Source of the DNA: Asterella californica
Lineage: Eukaryota; Streptophyta; Marchantiopsida; Marchantiales; Aytoniaceae
DNA: 64,000 nt
Assembly: GCA_036924285.1 (NCBI GenBank)
Contig: JAYKYS010000001.1
Span: 37,385,501 to 37,449,500 of the forward strand
Direction: 5' to 3'
How positions within the stretch are numbered: position 1 is the stretch's first letter; each line of letters starts with the position of its first letter. Under the pieces are notes generated by a model, which saw nothing but the letters and a program-made list of their open reading frames with translations, was not told where the DNA came from and did no database searches. Below, piece by piece: positions 23,677-36,890 of this stretch. A program made the translations under genes and the position numbers.

Positions 23677-25005
23677 TGTCGAGTTGAGAGTTTTCCTGGG
23701 AAGGGCGGAACCTTCTGGCTGTGATATGATCTTGAAGGCTATGTTCGGTCTACTCAGGGAAGCGTTGGGCTTCAAGCTGTGGTTGCTTATTATACAGAGG
23801 TAGGGTTCAGGTCATAAAGGGCACTATAGACACTCACTCAGGTCGAATTGACCCTCCAGTAAGTTCAGGAAGTGAAAATCAGATCAGACTAGCAGTAATA
23901 AGGTCAGACAGCGAACTTTAACAGTCCAGAATCAGAAACATACAATGGTTCAGGCTTCAGAACTCCTCCTACATGTAAGTGAGGCCCTACTGACCATGCA
24001 CAAGAAGTTTCAGCTTGAGATCAAATCAGAGTGTCGAGATATGGGCAGAAACGTTCTGAGCAGAGAAATTACGGCAATTTCTGGTACCCAGACAGCTATT
24101 TCGACCTAGAACAGAGAATTGGCTCGATCACTTTCAAAGATTCTTACAGGATTTGCAGTAAACAGCTTGCTGAACACTCCTGTGAAGTTGGGCCTCCTGA
24201 TTGTACACAGAACTCCAGATCTCGCTCTTTGAAGTTGTTGTTCCAGATTGAGAGCTTTTCGGACCCCCTCTACTTCAGCGGTCGCCCCGAATTACTCACA
24301 ATTTCAATTGACATGAAAATTTGGGGACAGTCGTAGCCCTGCTGCCAATGAACGAGACCTCGAAGGTTTGAAGCGATTTTCTCAAATCTACTGCGATTGA
24401 CACCGAAAACCCCAAAATCAACAGAAGTGCTGCAATTCTGGCACAAATCGAACTTCAATCAGCCATAACTCCTTCTTTATTGCTTCAAATCGATCAAAAA
24501 TTTCGCTGACAGTGCTTGGCACGACGAACCCTATCTCCCTGTGCTCTCAGATTTCGAAGATCTCTCTCCAAATGCTCGAACTCCTCTTAAGACCTCTACT
24601 ACTAAGTTTAGCAGTAAGTAAAGACAAAATTGGACCAATGGGAGTTCATAGCTTCACTCCCCTGTCCTTTTGTGTCCCAAAACCACGTGGTGACTTGAAT
24701 TTGCACATAGGCTACCACGTCAAGCCCCTAAAGTGCCAGCATAGACCCTAAACTACATGCGAAGACATGTAAAACGACACGTAATCCTGAAAGATAACCT
24801 AACCTCGCAAGGAAGAATGCATGGGCGACACGTGATTACAACCCATGAGCTTAACTCAATCTACGTGATAATCAACCTACTAAGACTCAAAAATATTTAA
24901 CATCCTCCAGTATCGACTTCTCTGAGGTCCTAATTTCACTCAGAGAGACTAACGCTTGACAGAGAGGTGAATTATTTACACTGTGAAATGATTCACATCA
25001 CGACA
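23677..25005 (-). repeat. Element 2 LTR, right copy (5' LTR)
   Basis: 1,329 bp, about 99% identical to 16035-17363. Differences include positions in GGAACCTTC, GGTTCAGGC, CACAAGAAG and CGTGATTAC. No indels were seen. Confidence 0.95.
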
Positions 25006-25009
25006 ACGT

Positions 25010-25313
25010 GCCGAAGTTAGGGTTTTCCTCTTCTCGACTGTCCTTCTTCGGTCTACTGTAACTTCGTCATTCGACCTCTGATTGCCTCGCACAACATATC
25101 GTTAGAAATCTCTTCACCCGAGGAATTCATCTATGAAGAAGTCATCTCTCAAGTGTCTCCATAGATTTGGTAAATTCCTCCAGAACTGAGATTCTTCAGT
25201 AAACTTATAATTAACACTATTCTACTCATATATTTTATCTTCTATCATCTATTCTTCTTATTTACTTTACAACTAATCAATTAATTAACAAAATGAAAAA
25301 CCAAGGCTTCACA
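25010..25313 (-). repeat. Element 1 right LTR, second part
   Basis: It resumes element 1 LTR sequence at GCCGAAGTTAGGG, directly after the ACGT duplication, and ends CCAAGGCTTCACA, matching the left LTR end at 6767. The flank 25314-25318 (TGGTC) is the likely target duplication of element 1. Confidence 0.9.
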
Positions 25314-28300
25314 TGGTCGCCGATCCCTAGAAGTAAATATGAGGTGGGCTCGATGCTTGGGTGAGCCAGGACGAGTCATCCGACCTCAGGGTTCGGCGGA
25401 CGGACTCTTGGAGCATGAGGTGATGGCAAGACTAGTACCAAAGCGTGTTCCAGTCCAGACTTGGACGTCTGGACTTAAGAACGACCTAAGGGCTGGGGTA
25501 AGACTAAGGAACGAGACGACGGATTAGATCACCGTTTTGGAGCCTGGACACAAACAGACATCACGGACGGTTGGACCGCTAGGTGTGCTAGAGACACCAT
25601 TTAGGACCTTGGACTTTATGGGAAGTCCGCCCTAAGTCATGTTGTAACTTGCTCATGTTTTGAGATCGATGTAACCGGGTCTAGGTCGGGACTTAGAGGA
25701 TGTTGAGCTTGAAAGTTAGGGAGACGGTCTGGCTTCGATCTTGACCAAACGGGATAAAGGTAAGTGGTGCATGAACGCTAACGTGTGATTGTGGTTTATA
25801 AGTTAGCATTATGAGTTTCGTGATCTATTGAGCAAAAGCTTCCGTTGATGCAACAAGGCGACAGTTGCGCAAAACAAAACTGCTTTAGTCGTCCTCAACA
25901 TCGGATTTGATGTCGCATCCACGGACGTCAAAGGTTGACGTGCATCACTCCCACTCATAGATGTAAATGCATCCAACTTCATTGCATCATCGGTAGACCA
26001 TTTAAAGATCATATATGTGGTTCTCAACGTCTCCGATAACATGAATGACTGAGGAAGTCTGGCCTGCCTATCAACCTCCACGCGTTGTGGATCCAACTCC
26101 ACCGATGCATCTCGTGGTTCAGAGACACGTATTGCACTCCAAGTCACTACCGTAGATGTCTCAATCTGCACCACACCAGTCATGAAATCGAATTCAACTC
26201 TTTCTCTGTTATAAGACGTGGAAGCCTTTGTTCCTGAACTAGATCTCCGCTAAACCACTAACTAGATGTCCAAACCTCTAGTAGCTCCAAAAGTCTCTAC
26301 ATGGTCAAGTCAACTGCCACCAACTTCCTTCATACGCGTCTCTACAGCATAGACAAACACTACCACAACGACATCTTCCTCTTAGTATTATGGGGTCGCC
26401 CTACCACTCCTCTAAGAACATGTGAAAAGATCTCTTACTATCTTAAACAAGTCCATAAATACTTGCACGCATCCCTATAAGACACCAAGAGCTATTGATC
26501 TAGTAGTAAAGCCAAAGCTAAGGGCTAAATAGTTAAGCACATTCTTCATGAATAATGTTGAGATGGGTGACCTGATTTTATTCACTCCCACACCATTGAA
26601 ATTGGGCATAGCTTACGCACGCCAGCAAGCTCACTTGCTGACTCCGGCTCCAACTCTGCACTCTCGCACCTCTGCTCCTCGAAGCCTTTAAACGCCTCAT
26701 AACACGTACAACACTTCCGGCTCCGCTCTCTCACTCTCCGCTCCGCTTAGAGAGAGTAGCAACTCGGGATCAAACGCGCACAAGCAAGAAACACTCCAAA
26801 CAGCAACTTCGAACCATTGCAAAAGGTCGAAATATGTCAAAGTGCACGCACATGCGGGTTTACGTCAGATTTTTTATCACATGCGATTTTTTTTCCTTTG
26901 AATCTCACTCGACCCTTCACCAAATCGGATGATTTTTGGTGCATTAGAATCGCCTTCTCAACGCACACCTACTACACTCATCATCACTAGAAATTTCTGA
27001 TCAATGCCTACTCGACATCCATCAGTGCACATCTACCAACCTCCAAATTGATCCAAAAACTTATCACAGGAAATTTCAGCAGCGCTTCCGCACTACCCCA
27101 CCACAAATCTGACCAAGAATCGGTCCATACACTACTAATCTGAGAATGATCAAGTCCACGATCAGAAAGAATCACTCCGCGCACGCACACATGCACGTCC
27201 AAATCAAAAATATCAATGATATGTAGACTATGGAGATACCACCGACAGAAATCCATGACTTGAAACACTCAGTCAGACCTCGCGATTTCAGTTCTTCGAG
27301 TAATAACGATCTATACTCACTCCATCATGTCAACTGACACTACACAAACACTAAAATCGAGCCACATCCACTCTATGCATCAGAGAATTCAGATGCACTC
27401 ATCAAGGCTATCCACCATAGCCATGAGCTTGAAGACTCAACTTGAAGAACTGGGACCTATAGACACTACTTGCGAAGTATAACCTAGTGGGACTAGCCCA
27501 AGAACCCGTCCTAACGGCACTAACGACCCTACCGAGACTAACCACTACGCACTCGATCAACCTAGCCAAGGTGCTAAACTGACATGACATGATTGATGTA
27601 AAGTTACTTTTACAAATCTTCCTTAGTTGGTTGTATGTGATATTGCTCTCCATAAACTTCTCTAATTTTTTTATAATATTGCTTCAATGATATCATGCAT
27701 ACTCTCTCCCAACCTGCAATATTCGTCCGTTGTATATGCATCCATTCCACACTCAAGCATCCAGAGTGTTTCTGTAGTTTTTTTGAATGATTGAGAGACC
27801 TATTTTCTTATTGCATCACATTTCTGAACTATATATATATCATGCCGCTGATAGCAGTTTGAATGCGCAAGAGTAATATTCATCCTATTCTATAACATCT
27901 TCTAAAGAGTTTCTCAACATAAATTGGACCTAGAACAATGTTTTCCTCAAATTCTATCGTGACTTGTAACTCTATTCTTCTCCGAATCGGATCTATAGCT
28001 AATTCTAGAACATTTGTGTTTTCGCTTCTTGATCATAGCGCCAAATTGGATGCGATGATTAAATAAAACAGAAGACATGATTTCTTCACGTCCATCTTCT
28101 TCATGAACAAACTCAGATTGTAGTTGAGAAACAAGTAACTTATGTAATTGGCCAGCCATAGTTTTTGTTCTTTATAGAAAAAGTTCACGCAGACTCCAAT
28201 CGCTATGTAGATTGTGATAGGAAAGTCATATGGTGAAATATTATATATACGATAATGATACAATAAACTAATTTTGCAAAATAGACGATATAGTTTTCAC

Positions 28301-29491
28301 ACTATAAGTCATAACAAAAATCTTAATCCAAAGCCATGTAGCTTGAGACATGTGGAGATGTTCTTAGGACTCAGGTGCAAATAGTAGTTTCTTAGCTTTC
28401 TTAGATTCCAGAACAGATTATCCGTTTGGTAACACATAAATTTTTCACTCAAAAATAAAAACACATAGGATTATTGTTGTGGCAGAACATTTTGTTTTTA
28501 GGTTTCATGTGACTGATGAGATAATTTTCTGCATTTTACTTGTACTTCATCATAATACTTTTGAGACGTGTTAATACAGAAAATCACATTTTCTAGAAAG
28601 AACCTTAGGATGATACCCAAGAGGACACTCCATGAATCGATTAAATTTAGGAATATTCTTTACTCCAGTTCAATGTCCGCTGATAAGCACTGGAGGATAA
28701 CTAACAGGCCTGGACCATTAGCATCACAAAAAAGTATAATATATATCTTACATTCTGATATGACAAGAGGGAGACCTGTGGATGGCGGTATCGTACGGCT
28801 ATACTGCTCGTTGGTGTTGTGCACCCTTTACTGCCGGTCGTATTGCCTGGAGGTATCCTCATGGTTCCTTGCGCACTGGGTGGTACGAGCTACAGCTCTA
28901 AGAAAACGACAAAAGTGGAACCAAGAGAGTTCCCTCCACGTTGCTGTCAGCTCTGCTCTAGAAACAAATGAAAACAAAAAAGGTTCCATCCAAGTTGCTG
29001 TCAGCACTGACTCAGCAGGGTTCCTTTCGACTGCTACTAATCACTACTACTACGTATCATTGAGAAACCCTGAACCCTAAAGTACTCGAATTTTCTGCAC
29101 TGCGTCATCCGACTCGGAATATTGCAGTGCACGATGTCGTAGCGATACGTGAGTCTTACTTCCATTTCGTTGCTCTGTCTGTCATTCCGGGGTTTTGCTC
29201 CCGGAACGAATGTTGGTAATGAGAGGATACGCAAATAGTTCTCCATATCTTACCGCTCGAAATGAAAGGGCTGGAAGATACGAGTTTCTGCCTTGAGCTG
29301 GAAGGCAAAGGCTCGCCAGTCATCTAGAACGACGGATGATATACATCTGCTAAGCGTTGGCCGCTGAGCATGAAACGAGTAGTATTACAACGGTGGAATT
29401 TAGCCGGGTAGAACAACTTTTTGGCGCCGTGGTTTCTAGCCTTTTGCATACTGACAGACACTCTTGATCGAGTTTCGGTACTGTTGGAATC
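25314..29491. other. No recognisable gene (left of RAE1)
   Basis: Open frames here (for example 26183-25809 minus and 28568-29080 plus) have no motifs I recognise and no conserved spacing. The part from 27650 to 28700 is AT-rich. The last few hundred bases before 29492 should hold the RAE1 promoter and 5' UTR, but no clear TATA box or start site can be pinned down. Confidence 0.45.
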
Positions 29492-32400
29492 ATGGCAACT
29501 TTCGGCACCATTACCGCCACTGCGCCACACAATCCAAACAAGTCGTTCGAGGTATGCTTCCTCCGACCTCCGTTTTTCTCCTCAGTGCCACCCTGAACCA
29601 TCGCGCTTTGCCGTGCGTAGTTTTGCCAGAGCTTGAATTAGAGCTGGTCGCATGAGGTTGTGGGATCATTGGACAACATAGCTGAACTTCCAAGCACAGT
29701 AGTTCGTCTTGACTGTGGTGGTGATCGTTTGGGGGTTGTCGAGCTGCAGGTCGTACAGCCACCAACTGATGGTATTTCGAGTCTTGCTTTCAGCCCGAAA
29801 GCGAATTATCTAGTGGCGACGTCTTGGGATAATCAGGTAACATACCGATAAGGAGTCTCCATGTTCCTCCTATTTCTATCATGTTGATCTGGGCGGAGAC
29901 GTGTTTACAAACGAGTGAATGTCACCGAGAGTCTGGCTGTATCTGGTACCCTTCAACATTCGTAATTTAAGGAATATGTGGTTTATCTTAAACGTCGCAT
30001 CCCTGTGTTGTAGTTCATATGAGTCTGAGGTCTTCATGTTCCAGACAAGAGAAAATACCGGTTCTCTAAACCTGAAAAAATTTGAGTCGAGCGCGTGCTC
30101 TAATCATTGATTTTTGAGGGGATCGGTAGGTACGATGCTGGGAGATACAGCCGAATGGAGGGAGTATTCCCAAGGCGGCCATGTCCCATGACCAACCAGT
30201 AAGTCGAAGCTTCCACAAAGAATATCATAGTTATATCTCAAGTGAAACAAGTCAGAACAGTTCAGCAATAGGAGAATATTTGATGTGCAGTTTCTTGTAA
30301 GGTTTCTCTTAGGAGGTTCTATGCGATTTCTTGCAGTACACGAATTTAGTCATTCTTGGCATTTTTTGCCTATCCTGGCCTGGCCATCAATAAGAGCAAA
30401 GAAGAACGGTGATTGTTCGGAATTTGTGCCACGAATTTGACATGGAGAGAAACCTTGGCATTGTATGGACTACCTTCCCCATTCAAATATGCCAACGGTT
30501 TGAGTTGACTGGGGAGGCTCTTCTTGCAGGTTCTGTGCTCAGCTTGGAAGGATGATGGAACCACCGTTTTCTCTGGGGGATGTGACAAGCAGGCGAAGAT
30601 GTGGCCCCTGCTTACCGGGGGAGCTCCGACAACTGTGGGGATGCATGACGCCCCTATCAAAGAGATAGCTTGGATTCCAGAAATGAACCTACTAGTCACC
30701 GGGAGTTGGGATAAAACATTGAAGTAGGCTGATGAGACTTTTTACCTCATCATGTGAATTAGAAGCTATTTTGTTTCCTGCAAAGCTTCTCCATGTTGTT
30801 ATTCCTCTTCTTTAGGCAGCAATAAGACGGGCTAAAGTGCACAAGAGAAGAAAAAAGGAAAAGGGTTAATGCGAAGTTTGGTGGTTTATGGAGTCCTAGC
30901 ACAGTCCTGCTTATTCGGTTTGAAGCACGAAGATGCGACAGAAGCATGCGTCTGACTTTTGTCATCGGACAGTAGTGAATAGTGGCGATTTGACTTATGC
31001 AGTATGTCCCGAGAGTTATCCATGTTGTTATTCCTCTTCTTTAGTCAGCAATAAGACTGGCAAAAGTGCACAAGCGAAGAAAAAAGGAAAAGGGTTAATG
31101 CGAAATTTGGTGGTTTGTGGAGTCCTAGCACAGTCCTGCTTATTCGTTTTGAATCATGAAGATGCGAGAGAAGCGTGCGTCTGACTATTGTCATCGGACA
31201 GTAGTGAAGGCGATTTGATTTATGTCCGAGAGTTATCCGAACTGGCATTCCCATATAGCAACATATGTCTCGAGAGTTATCATTGCTTTGGCCCGTCCAC
31301 CTTTTAAGGTTTAGTGGGTATTGGATGCTTAAGAGTGACTGGCTTCTAGCAGCGAGTTGTTAAGGCATATCGGCTTGCTCATTCAGGTACTGGGATACTC
31401 GCCAGCAGACACCAGCACATACTCAGCAGCTGTCAGAACGCGTCTACGCCATGAGTGTGCGGCATCCGCTAATGGTTGTAGCCACTGCGGACCGCAATAT
31501 AGCTGTATATAACCTTGCAAACCCACAGGTTTGTACTTACTTTTTGCTAGTTTTTGTCTTTTGATCCAGCTTACTTGGCCTGAGCTCAATGGTATAAGAG
31601 GTGAACAACGGAAAATATCATGGTAGCCTCGAGGAAGTGCTCTCAGTCTATGATCGCTTTGGACGAAGTACTTCTTGCTGACTATTTGTAGACTGTTGTC
31701 GGTGACAGACGGAGTACAAACGACAGTCGCCTTTGAAGTATCAAACTAGGTGCATCGCAACGTTTCCTGACAAACAAGGATACCTGGTGAGTAATCACGA
31801 GATTTGTCAGTTTACTTGATCTTTTCTGATATAGAAGATTATTATTGTCCTTCTTTTTCCTGTACTGAGATGTACCTTCTACTGAGGTAGTAACCTTAAC
31901 CGGTACTGCGCAGTGTTGAGGAGGTGATATTTTTCCGGATATACGATAAGCTAAAACTATGGTGTGCTGTGTATCTAGGTGGGTTCGATCGAAGGCAGAG
32001 TAGCCGTACAGCACATTGATGAAGCACAACAAGCGAAGAACTTTACGTTTAAATGCCATCGTGATAACAATGATATATACGCAGTGAATGCCATCAACTT
32101 CCATCCTGTAAGTTTCGCAAGTCAGTCTGTGGTCCGTTGGCAAATGGACTTGATTTTTTCTTCTTTTTTCCTGGTTCCTTTGCGTGGTGCTTTTCGTGTT
32201 GAGATTTCGCTCTTGGTCCCTTGTCTGACCTGGGTAATTCGCGGCAGGTACATGCAACCTTCGCGACATCTGGTTCAGATGGGGCTTACAACTTCTGGGA
32301 CAAGGACAGTAAACAAAGATTGAAGGTTCGACAACTTTCTTGATATTCGTTATGCGGACGGGGTAGTATTCAGTCTTGTCCTTTTCTTTGGCTTCTAAAT

Positions 32401-33119
32401 TGACTGGGTAGCGCTTCTTCCGTGTGCAGGCTCTACAAAGATGTAATCAACCGATTCCCTGTAGTACTTTCAACAGCGATGGTACTATCTTTGCTTATGC
32501 GGTATGGGATATATTCAGTTTGTTTTACGCCTTCTTCCTAATCCCGGGATGATGTGTCTAGCTTTGTATCATATCTGGTGGTTTCTCGCTTAGCTTATCT
32601 AATGAACATTAAAATGGTGCATGTTCACAGCATATTTACAATCATACCTGAAGGTGTCAACTTTAGATCCGAAGAAGCGTCCACTAGGTCCAGCGTCCAC
32701 CAGATCGCTATAATTTGAATTTTATGATGGTGCCGACTGGAAGTGGGGGATTTGCTAAATTGTGTGAGAAGGTCTTGTCGATGGAACTCTAGTTAAATGT
32801 TTTCTTGCATTTACAGGTCAGTTATGACTGGAGTAAGGGTGCTGAGAATCACAACCCCACGCAGGCTCGTAATTACATTCTCCTCCATCCTACCCAGGTA
32901 CGTACAACAGCTGGTAGTGCACTTTCGGTATAATAGAAGCCTGTGAAATGTACTTTCCAGCCGAAGCAAATGTGTCTTAGTCAGAGCTTTTGTCGACTCT
33001 TCGCTTGCGGCTTCGTAATAAGAGTTATTGATGTTCTTTGTGGTCCATTGGTTGTTGTTAATATTCAGGACTCCGAAGTGAAAACGAAACCTCGTGTCGC
33101 CACGAGTGGAAGAAAATAG
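29492..33119 (+). CDS. RAE1: mRNA export factor RAE1/Gle2, WD40-repeat protein, 11 exons
   Basis: Exons: 29492-29551, 29750-29836, 30130-30198, 30530-30723, 31387-31528, 31709-31786, 31979-32107, 32248-32325, 32430-32501, 32817-32897 and 33069-33119. All junctions are GT-AG, the phases agree, and the 1,041-nt total gives 346 residues, close to the roughly 349 of plant RAE1. Hallmarks are MATFG at the start, [81 protein letters not shown] and [12 protein letters not shown]. The protein should fold as a seven-bladed propeller that binds the GLEBS motif of NUP98 at the nuclear pore and acts in mRNA export and spindle checkpoint control (family knowledge). No lesion is seen, so it is probably functional despite its transposon neighbours. 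It is the only clear host gene in the window. Confidence 0.97.
30791..31235. repeat. Tandem duplication (229-bp period) inside RAE1 intron 4
   Basis: The unit beginning CCATGTTGTTATTCCTCTTC occurs at 30791 and again at 31020. Copies are about 90% identical, with small gaps in the second. It lies fully within intron 4 (30724-31386), the longest intron of RAE1, and does not touch either splice site. Confidence 0.85.
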
Positions 33120-36100
33120 ATGAATTCCAGCCCAACCTACAGTTTTGAGACCTCCATCTGTACAACGGATCCCTTGGTGTCTGTTGAGCTTCTCGGTTGC
33201 GCGAAGGCTTCCAGTTCAGTAAAACAACACCGCCAGACGAGTGCCAGAAAGGGGCTTGAGTATCAGTTTAGTGCCGTTTTGATCAGCTGAGTTGATTGAA
33301 GGAGATGAATGACAAACTCGGGTTAAAGCAATCACACAAATGTAACTGTGCTCTGTCATATATGTCCAAAGTTCATACAGGTTCTTCTTCGAATGGAAGG
33401 TCCGGAAGTCCCACTTTGATTGGCGTCGCCGTGGTCACGCTGCCTATTGTTCTAAATCCAATGCAGCCACAGTACGGCTGTTCTATGCGGTTCCGAGGGA
33501 CGTGCTTCAATGTGTACATCTTCCACCATGAAGTGCCGCTTAGACACTTCACCTGAATCTGGTTATGGAGTTTGTCCAGATGATGACTGTCACCGAGCTC
33601 ACTTCCTTGGTAGGGAAATTCAAGGTGAGCATGGGACAGTCAGTCGGCTTTCAACAGATTGTTTACTTGTGCTCGCCTTTTCGTTTGAATAAAGTCGCCA
33701 GATTCAGCGGCAATACTATGTGGCTTAATTTCCACGAATTCTCTGTACTTTCTGGATGAATTCCGTTATGAGTCGGCTCCGTGAAGTAAGAAATGATGCA
33801 TGATGATAACCATACAGTTTTCCGCCATACTTGAAGTCCACCGTGCCAGGGAGTTATCTCGCGGGTGTCCATTCGCGCTCTCGGCATTTGAAGCATAGCT
33901 GTGAAACTACACGCCTCCTTTTCAGCTTCGTCTGAAACCCATTCGAAGTACATTCTCATCTCATTTTCTTGCTCGCATTCTCATCTCATTTTCTTGCTCG
34001 AAGACAAGTGACACTGATCCACGGTAGATACCACAGCGGGATTTGGGACACAGGTCAGATTTGTTCAGAGCTGCATCACTGTAGATTCGTGGGTGGTACT
34101 TGTCAAATTAGGTTTAAATCTTGTTGAGGACCGCAGAAACTTCCGCTGTTGTAGTTAGAATAACTTCACTACTACAAGATCTAAGCTAAGTAGAGTTAGG
34201 CCGAAACCGCACCCGTATTGTCAAATCCGGATTCATGGCGCATATACGCGTTTGCATACTTGAACTGGGTTATCACTGTGTTGTATCAGTAAATTATCAT
34301 CTTGGAGACGCGCTTAGAAAATATGGTGCTTGGAGGTTTATTGTTCTTCGCACGAGTGTATCGCACGGAACGTGTCGAAATCACGTTTTGTCGACTCAGC
34401 TATCCTAATGAGCGTGCACAAACTTCATCACGTAATTAAATATTGAGTCATCTAAATCTACTTCGTGGGGTGACATGTGAGTTCGTGAGTAACGGAAACA
34501 CCGAGCTATCTAAAATCTATTCCATACGATGACACTTGAATCTTTTAAGCGATAAATCAGCAAGAGATGATTCTCGGTTTCGTGAGGTACGGAAGACACC
34601 GATTTTTAGCGATAATTTGACTAAATTTTATCCATTAGGTGCGGTTACGGCATAAGTGCCAGTTCAGTTTTAGTCTGATTTGGCATTCCGCAAATTCCAC
34701 AAGCGGAGAATCTTATTTCATTTGTGTCAAATTACTGTGATTTCAATCCATTACATGGAACATTATCAAGTTAGCGTTCGGAGTGGACTGGGGAGTTTCT
34801 AGCTTCATTTCTATCTTCTTCACTTACTGAGTGCAGAGCGTGAACTGAATTCACGAAGTTTCCAGGTTCTTCAGAGTGTTTGAATAAGATAAGTAGACAG
34901 CAGCAACGGGAGTGTCGGTCACCTGGTCCCGGACATAGCGTGACAAAGAATGGCACAGCATGATCTTGACAACGTGGGGAGGTAACATATGAAAGTTCCG
35001 TTGCCCTTCGATCGATCTTCTCCTTTCTATAAACTTGGAGTTATGTCGATGATCGTGCATGCAATCTCTGAAAGCTCTTACATCACTCAAGGCAAAGTCC
35101 GAGTCGCCCTAATACCTCCCTTGTTTAACGAGATAGTCCTTATGGAGGAAAAGGTTATGTCACAAAAGGAATATTTGATAGGTGATTCAAGCATTCACCT
35201 CCTCCACGTTGCATGTCCATTCAGCTCACTACACTTACAGGTTTTTCTTTTCGCAGAGGCATGTTAGATTTATTTCAAAATTATTTTTATTTTTATTTTT
35301 ATTTTTATTTTGTCAACTATGTATTATTAGAACAAATTTGCGTATGGAAATATTATGTATATTTATTTACTGCAGAGAATGATGTTCATTTGTAAATAGA
35401 ATATTTTTTAAAATTATTATTATTATTATTTTTTGTCGTTGCTATGACATTCATTTGAGATGCATATTATTCGATGTTACATTCAATTATTCTTCAAGAA
35501 TCGTTTTGCTACTATTAAGTTACTGTAACTCATGCATGAGTTCTAAATGAACACTATAAGGCGTCATAAAACTGAACGGTGTCACGTTGAGTTACTACAA
35601 GTAAGCTTATGCTTCGTTCATGCCTGAGTTACGAATGAACACTAGGAGGAGTATATAAATCACAACGGCATTCGCTTAGTGAACTGAATTGAAGACTCAG
35701 CAGCAACGATCATATTTAGTACTTTGGATTACTTAGAGTAGTTTATTTCATAATATTTCTAATACAAGCCGAGGATGAATGGACAGACGAGAACGGGGAC
35801 AATTCCCTATGACAATAGAGGGACAACTCTTCTTCACGAGGAATCCACACGAGTTTAAGTAGTAGATGAGAATTCGACGACTGGGGTTAGAGAAGGGAAC
35901 TCCAGGTTCAAGACAACTGGGGTTAGAGACGAGAACTCGAGTTCTAGAGGATTGTCTTCTGGTGTATACAATTTTTTAAACAGTTTTAAATATTTGAAAG
36001 ACTATTTAAGATCATGTTTATGGTTATGATCGTGTTTGCTGGTTGACAAGCGCAAAAAGACGTCTAATTCATCTGAATCGAGTTTCACATTTTGAAGTGT

Positions 36101-36431
36101 GCTTTAAAGTTCAAAACGGAAGGGAGTAAAAAAATTTCCAGAATCACTATTCATGTATATTCGAGTGAATAGGTTGATACGGTAAAAACTCTTGTGAGTA
36201 AATATATATATATGTATAAAACGTACTCGATGTTAGGGTATTAGATGGATCTATGGTGATCATTCATCATATTGAGATTATAGTTGATTAATAACATTTA
36301 AGATTTAAAATCTTTATTTATAGACAGTTCGATATATCAAATCTATTTTGTTTTGAAATCACATTATGATGAAGCCATGCAACATTGTGAGGAAAGAATT
36401 ATAATAGAGATATTTCTCTCTTTTTCACAAT
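33120..36431. other. No recognisable gene (right of RAE1)
   Basis: This should include the RAE1 3' UTR. Short open frames (33296-33556, 34989-35267 and others) show no known motif. A run of TTTTTA units lies at 35279-35312 and TAT repeats near 35415-35432. Base composition turns strongly AT-rich after 35270. Confidence 0.45.
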
Positions 36432-36890
36432 TCATGTTTCGATAGAAAGACTACTATTTGGTTTAGCCACAAGACCATTCCATACTTTTATTGATAGCAA
36501 TGTTGTAGATTCTTTTATTTGTTGCTCTTCTTTGTATTTCATATTTGAACTCATGATCATATAATCAAAGCGGTCTTCTTTTATTCTGTACACGTAGAAA
36601 TCATCAATAAAATCATAAACAAACTTCCTTATGAATGATTCAAACATCTTATTCATGCATCTTTGAAATGTGACCAGAGCATTACACAATCTGAATAGCA
36701 TTGCTCGAAATGCAAGTGTTCTCCAAGGAGTAATCAATTGTGCTATCTTGATTCGGTTATACCCACTATAATCATCACCAAAGTTGTAACACTCATGACC
36801 AGCCACTTTCTTCAACATATCGTCTATAAATGACAGAGGATAGTAATCCTTCTTGGTAACTACATTCAGTTTATTATAGTCTACGCACAC
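36432..36890 (-). pseudogene. Gypsy reverse transcriptase fragment (Athila/Tat type)
   Basis: One 152-residue frame keeps several RT blocks: CVDYNKLNVVTKKDYYPLSF, VAGHECYNFGDDYSGYNRI, RLCNALVTFQRCMNKMF and the catalytic box DFIDDFYVY. Key residues are eroded (MPFG is MLFR, LDGYSGYNQ is GDDYSGYNR), and about ten residues before the primer-grip block are lost. No LTRs or other pol domains were found around it, so it is an old isolated relic. It is related to, but clearly different from, element 1. Confidence 0.8.

Larger units (their letters stand above)
16035..25005 (-). mobile_element. Element 2: young, complete Ty3/gypsy LTR retrotransposon nested in element 1
   Basis: It is 8,971 bp long, with ends TGTCG...CGACA and target duplication ACGT on both sides (16031-16034 and 25006-25009). 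The LTRs are both 1,329 bp and differ at about ten positions, so insertion was recent. Minus-strand order: 5' LTR, PBS, gag with zinc knuckle, protease, RT, RNase H, integrase, polypurine tract, 3' LTR. The RT box is FLDD followed by IPMKG, and the RNase H region has VSRFGA. These remind me more of Ty3 elements of basidiomycete fungi than of usual plant lineages. Three TGA stops in pol and a 16-bp duplication in gag disable this copy. Confidence 0.95.
3608..25313 (-). mobile_element. Element 1: old Ty3/gypsy LTR retrotransposon, split by a nested element
   Basis: The element reads on the minus strand. Its 3' LTR is at 3608-6767. The 5' LTR is at 13254-16034 and continues at 25010-25313 after the nested insertion. 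Order on the minus strand: 5' LTR, PBS, gag, CCHC zinc knuckles, aspartic protease, reverse transcriptase, RNase H, integrase with GPY/F-like end, polypurine tract, 3' LTR. Without the nested insertion it is about 12.7 kb. The LTR copies differ by many substitutions and an approximately 88-bp indel, and every coding block has stops or frame breaks, so it is old and inactive. The RT motifs (FIDDF, KLNAATKKDH, MPFGLCNAPATFQRMM) and the tRNA-Asp-type PBS suggest the Athila/Tat side of Ty3/gypsy. Confidence 0.92.

Noticed and set aside
25809..26183. 124-residue minus-strand ORF left of RAE1
   Set aside because: Composition is unremarkable, with no recognisable motif, neighbour or repeat. No ground for calling a gene.
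28568..29080. 170-residue plus-strand ORF upstream of RAE1
   Set aside because: I considered a decayed copia fragment, but no copia motif could be aligned with confidence.
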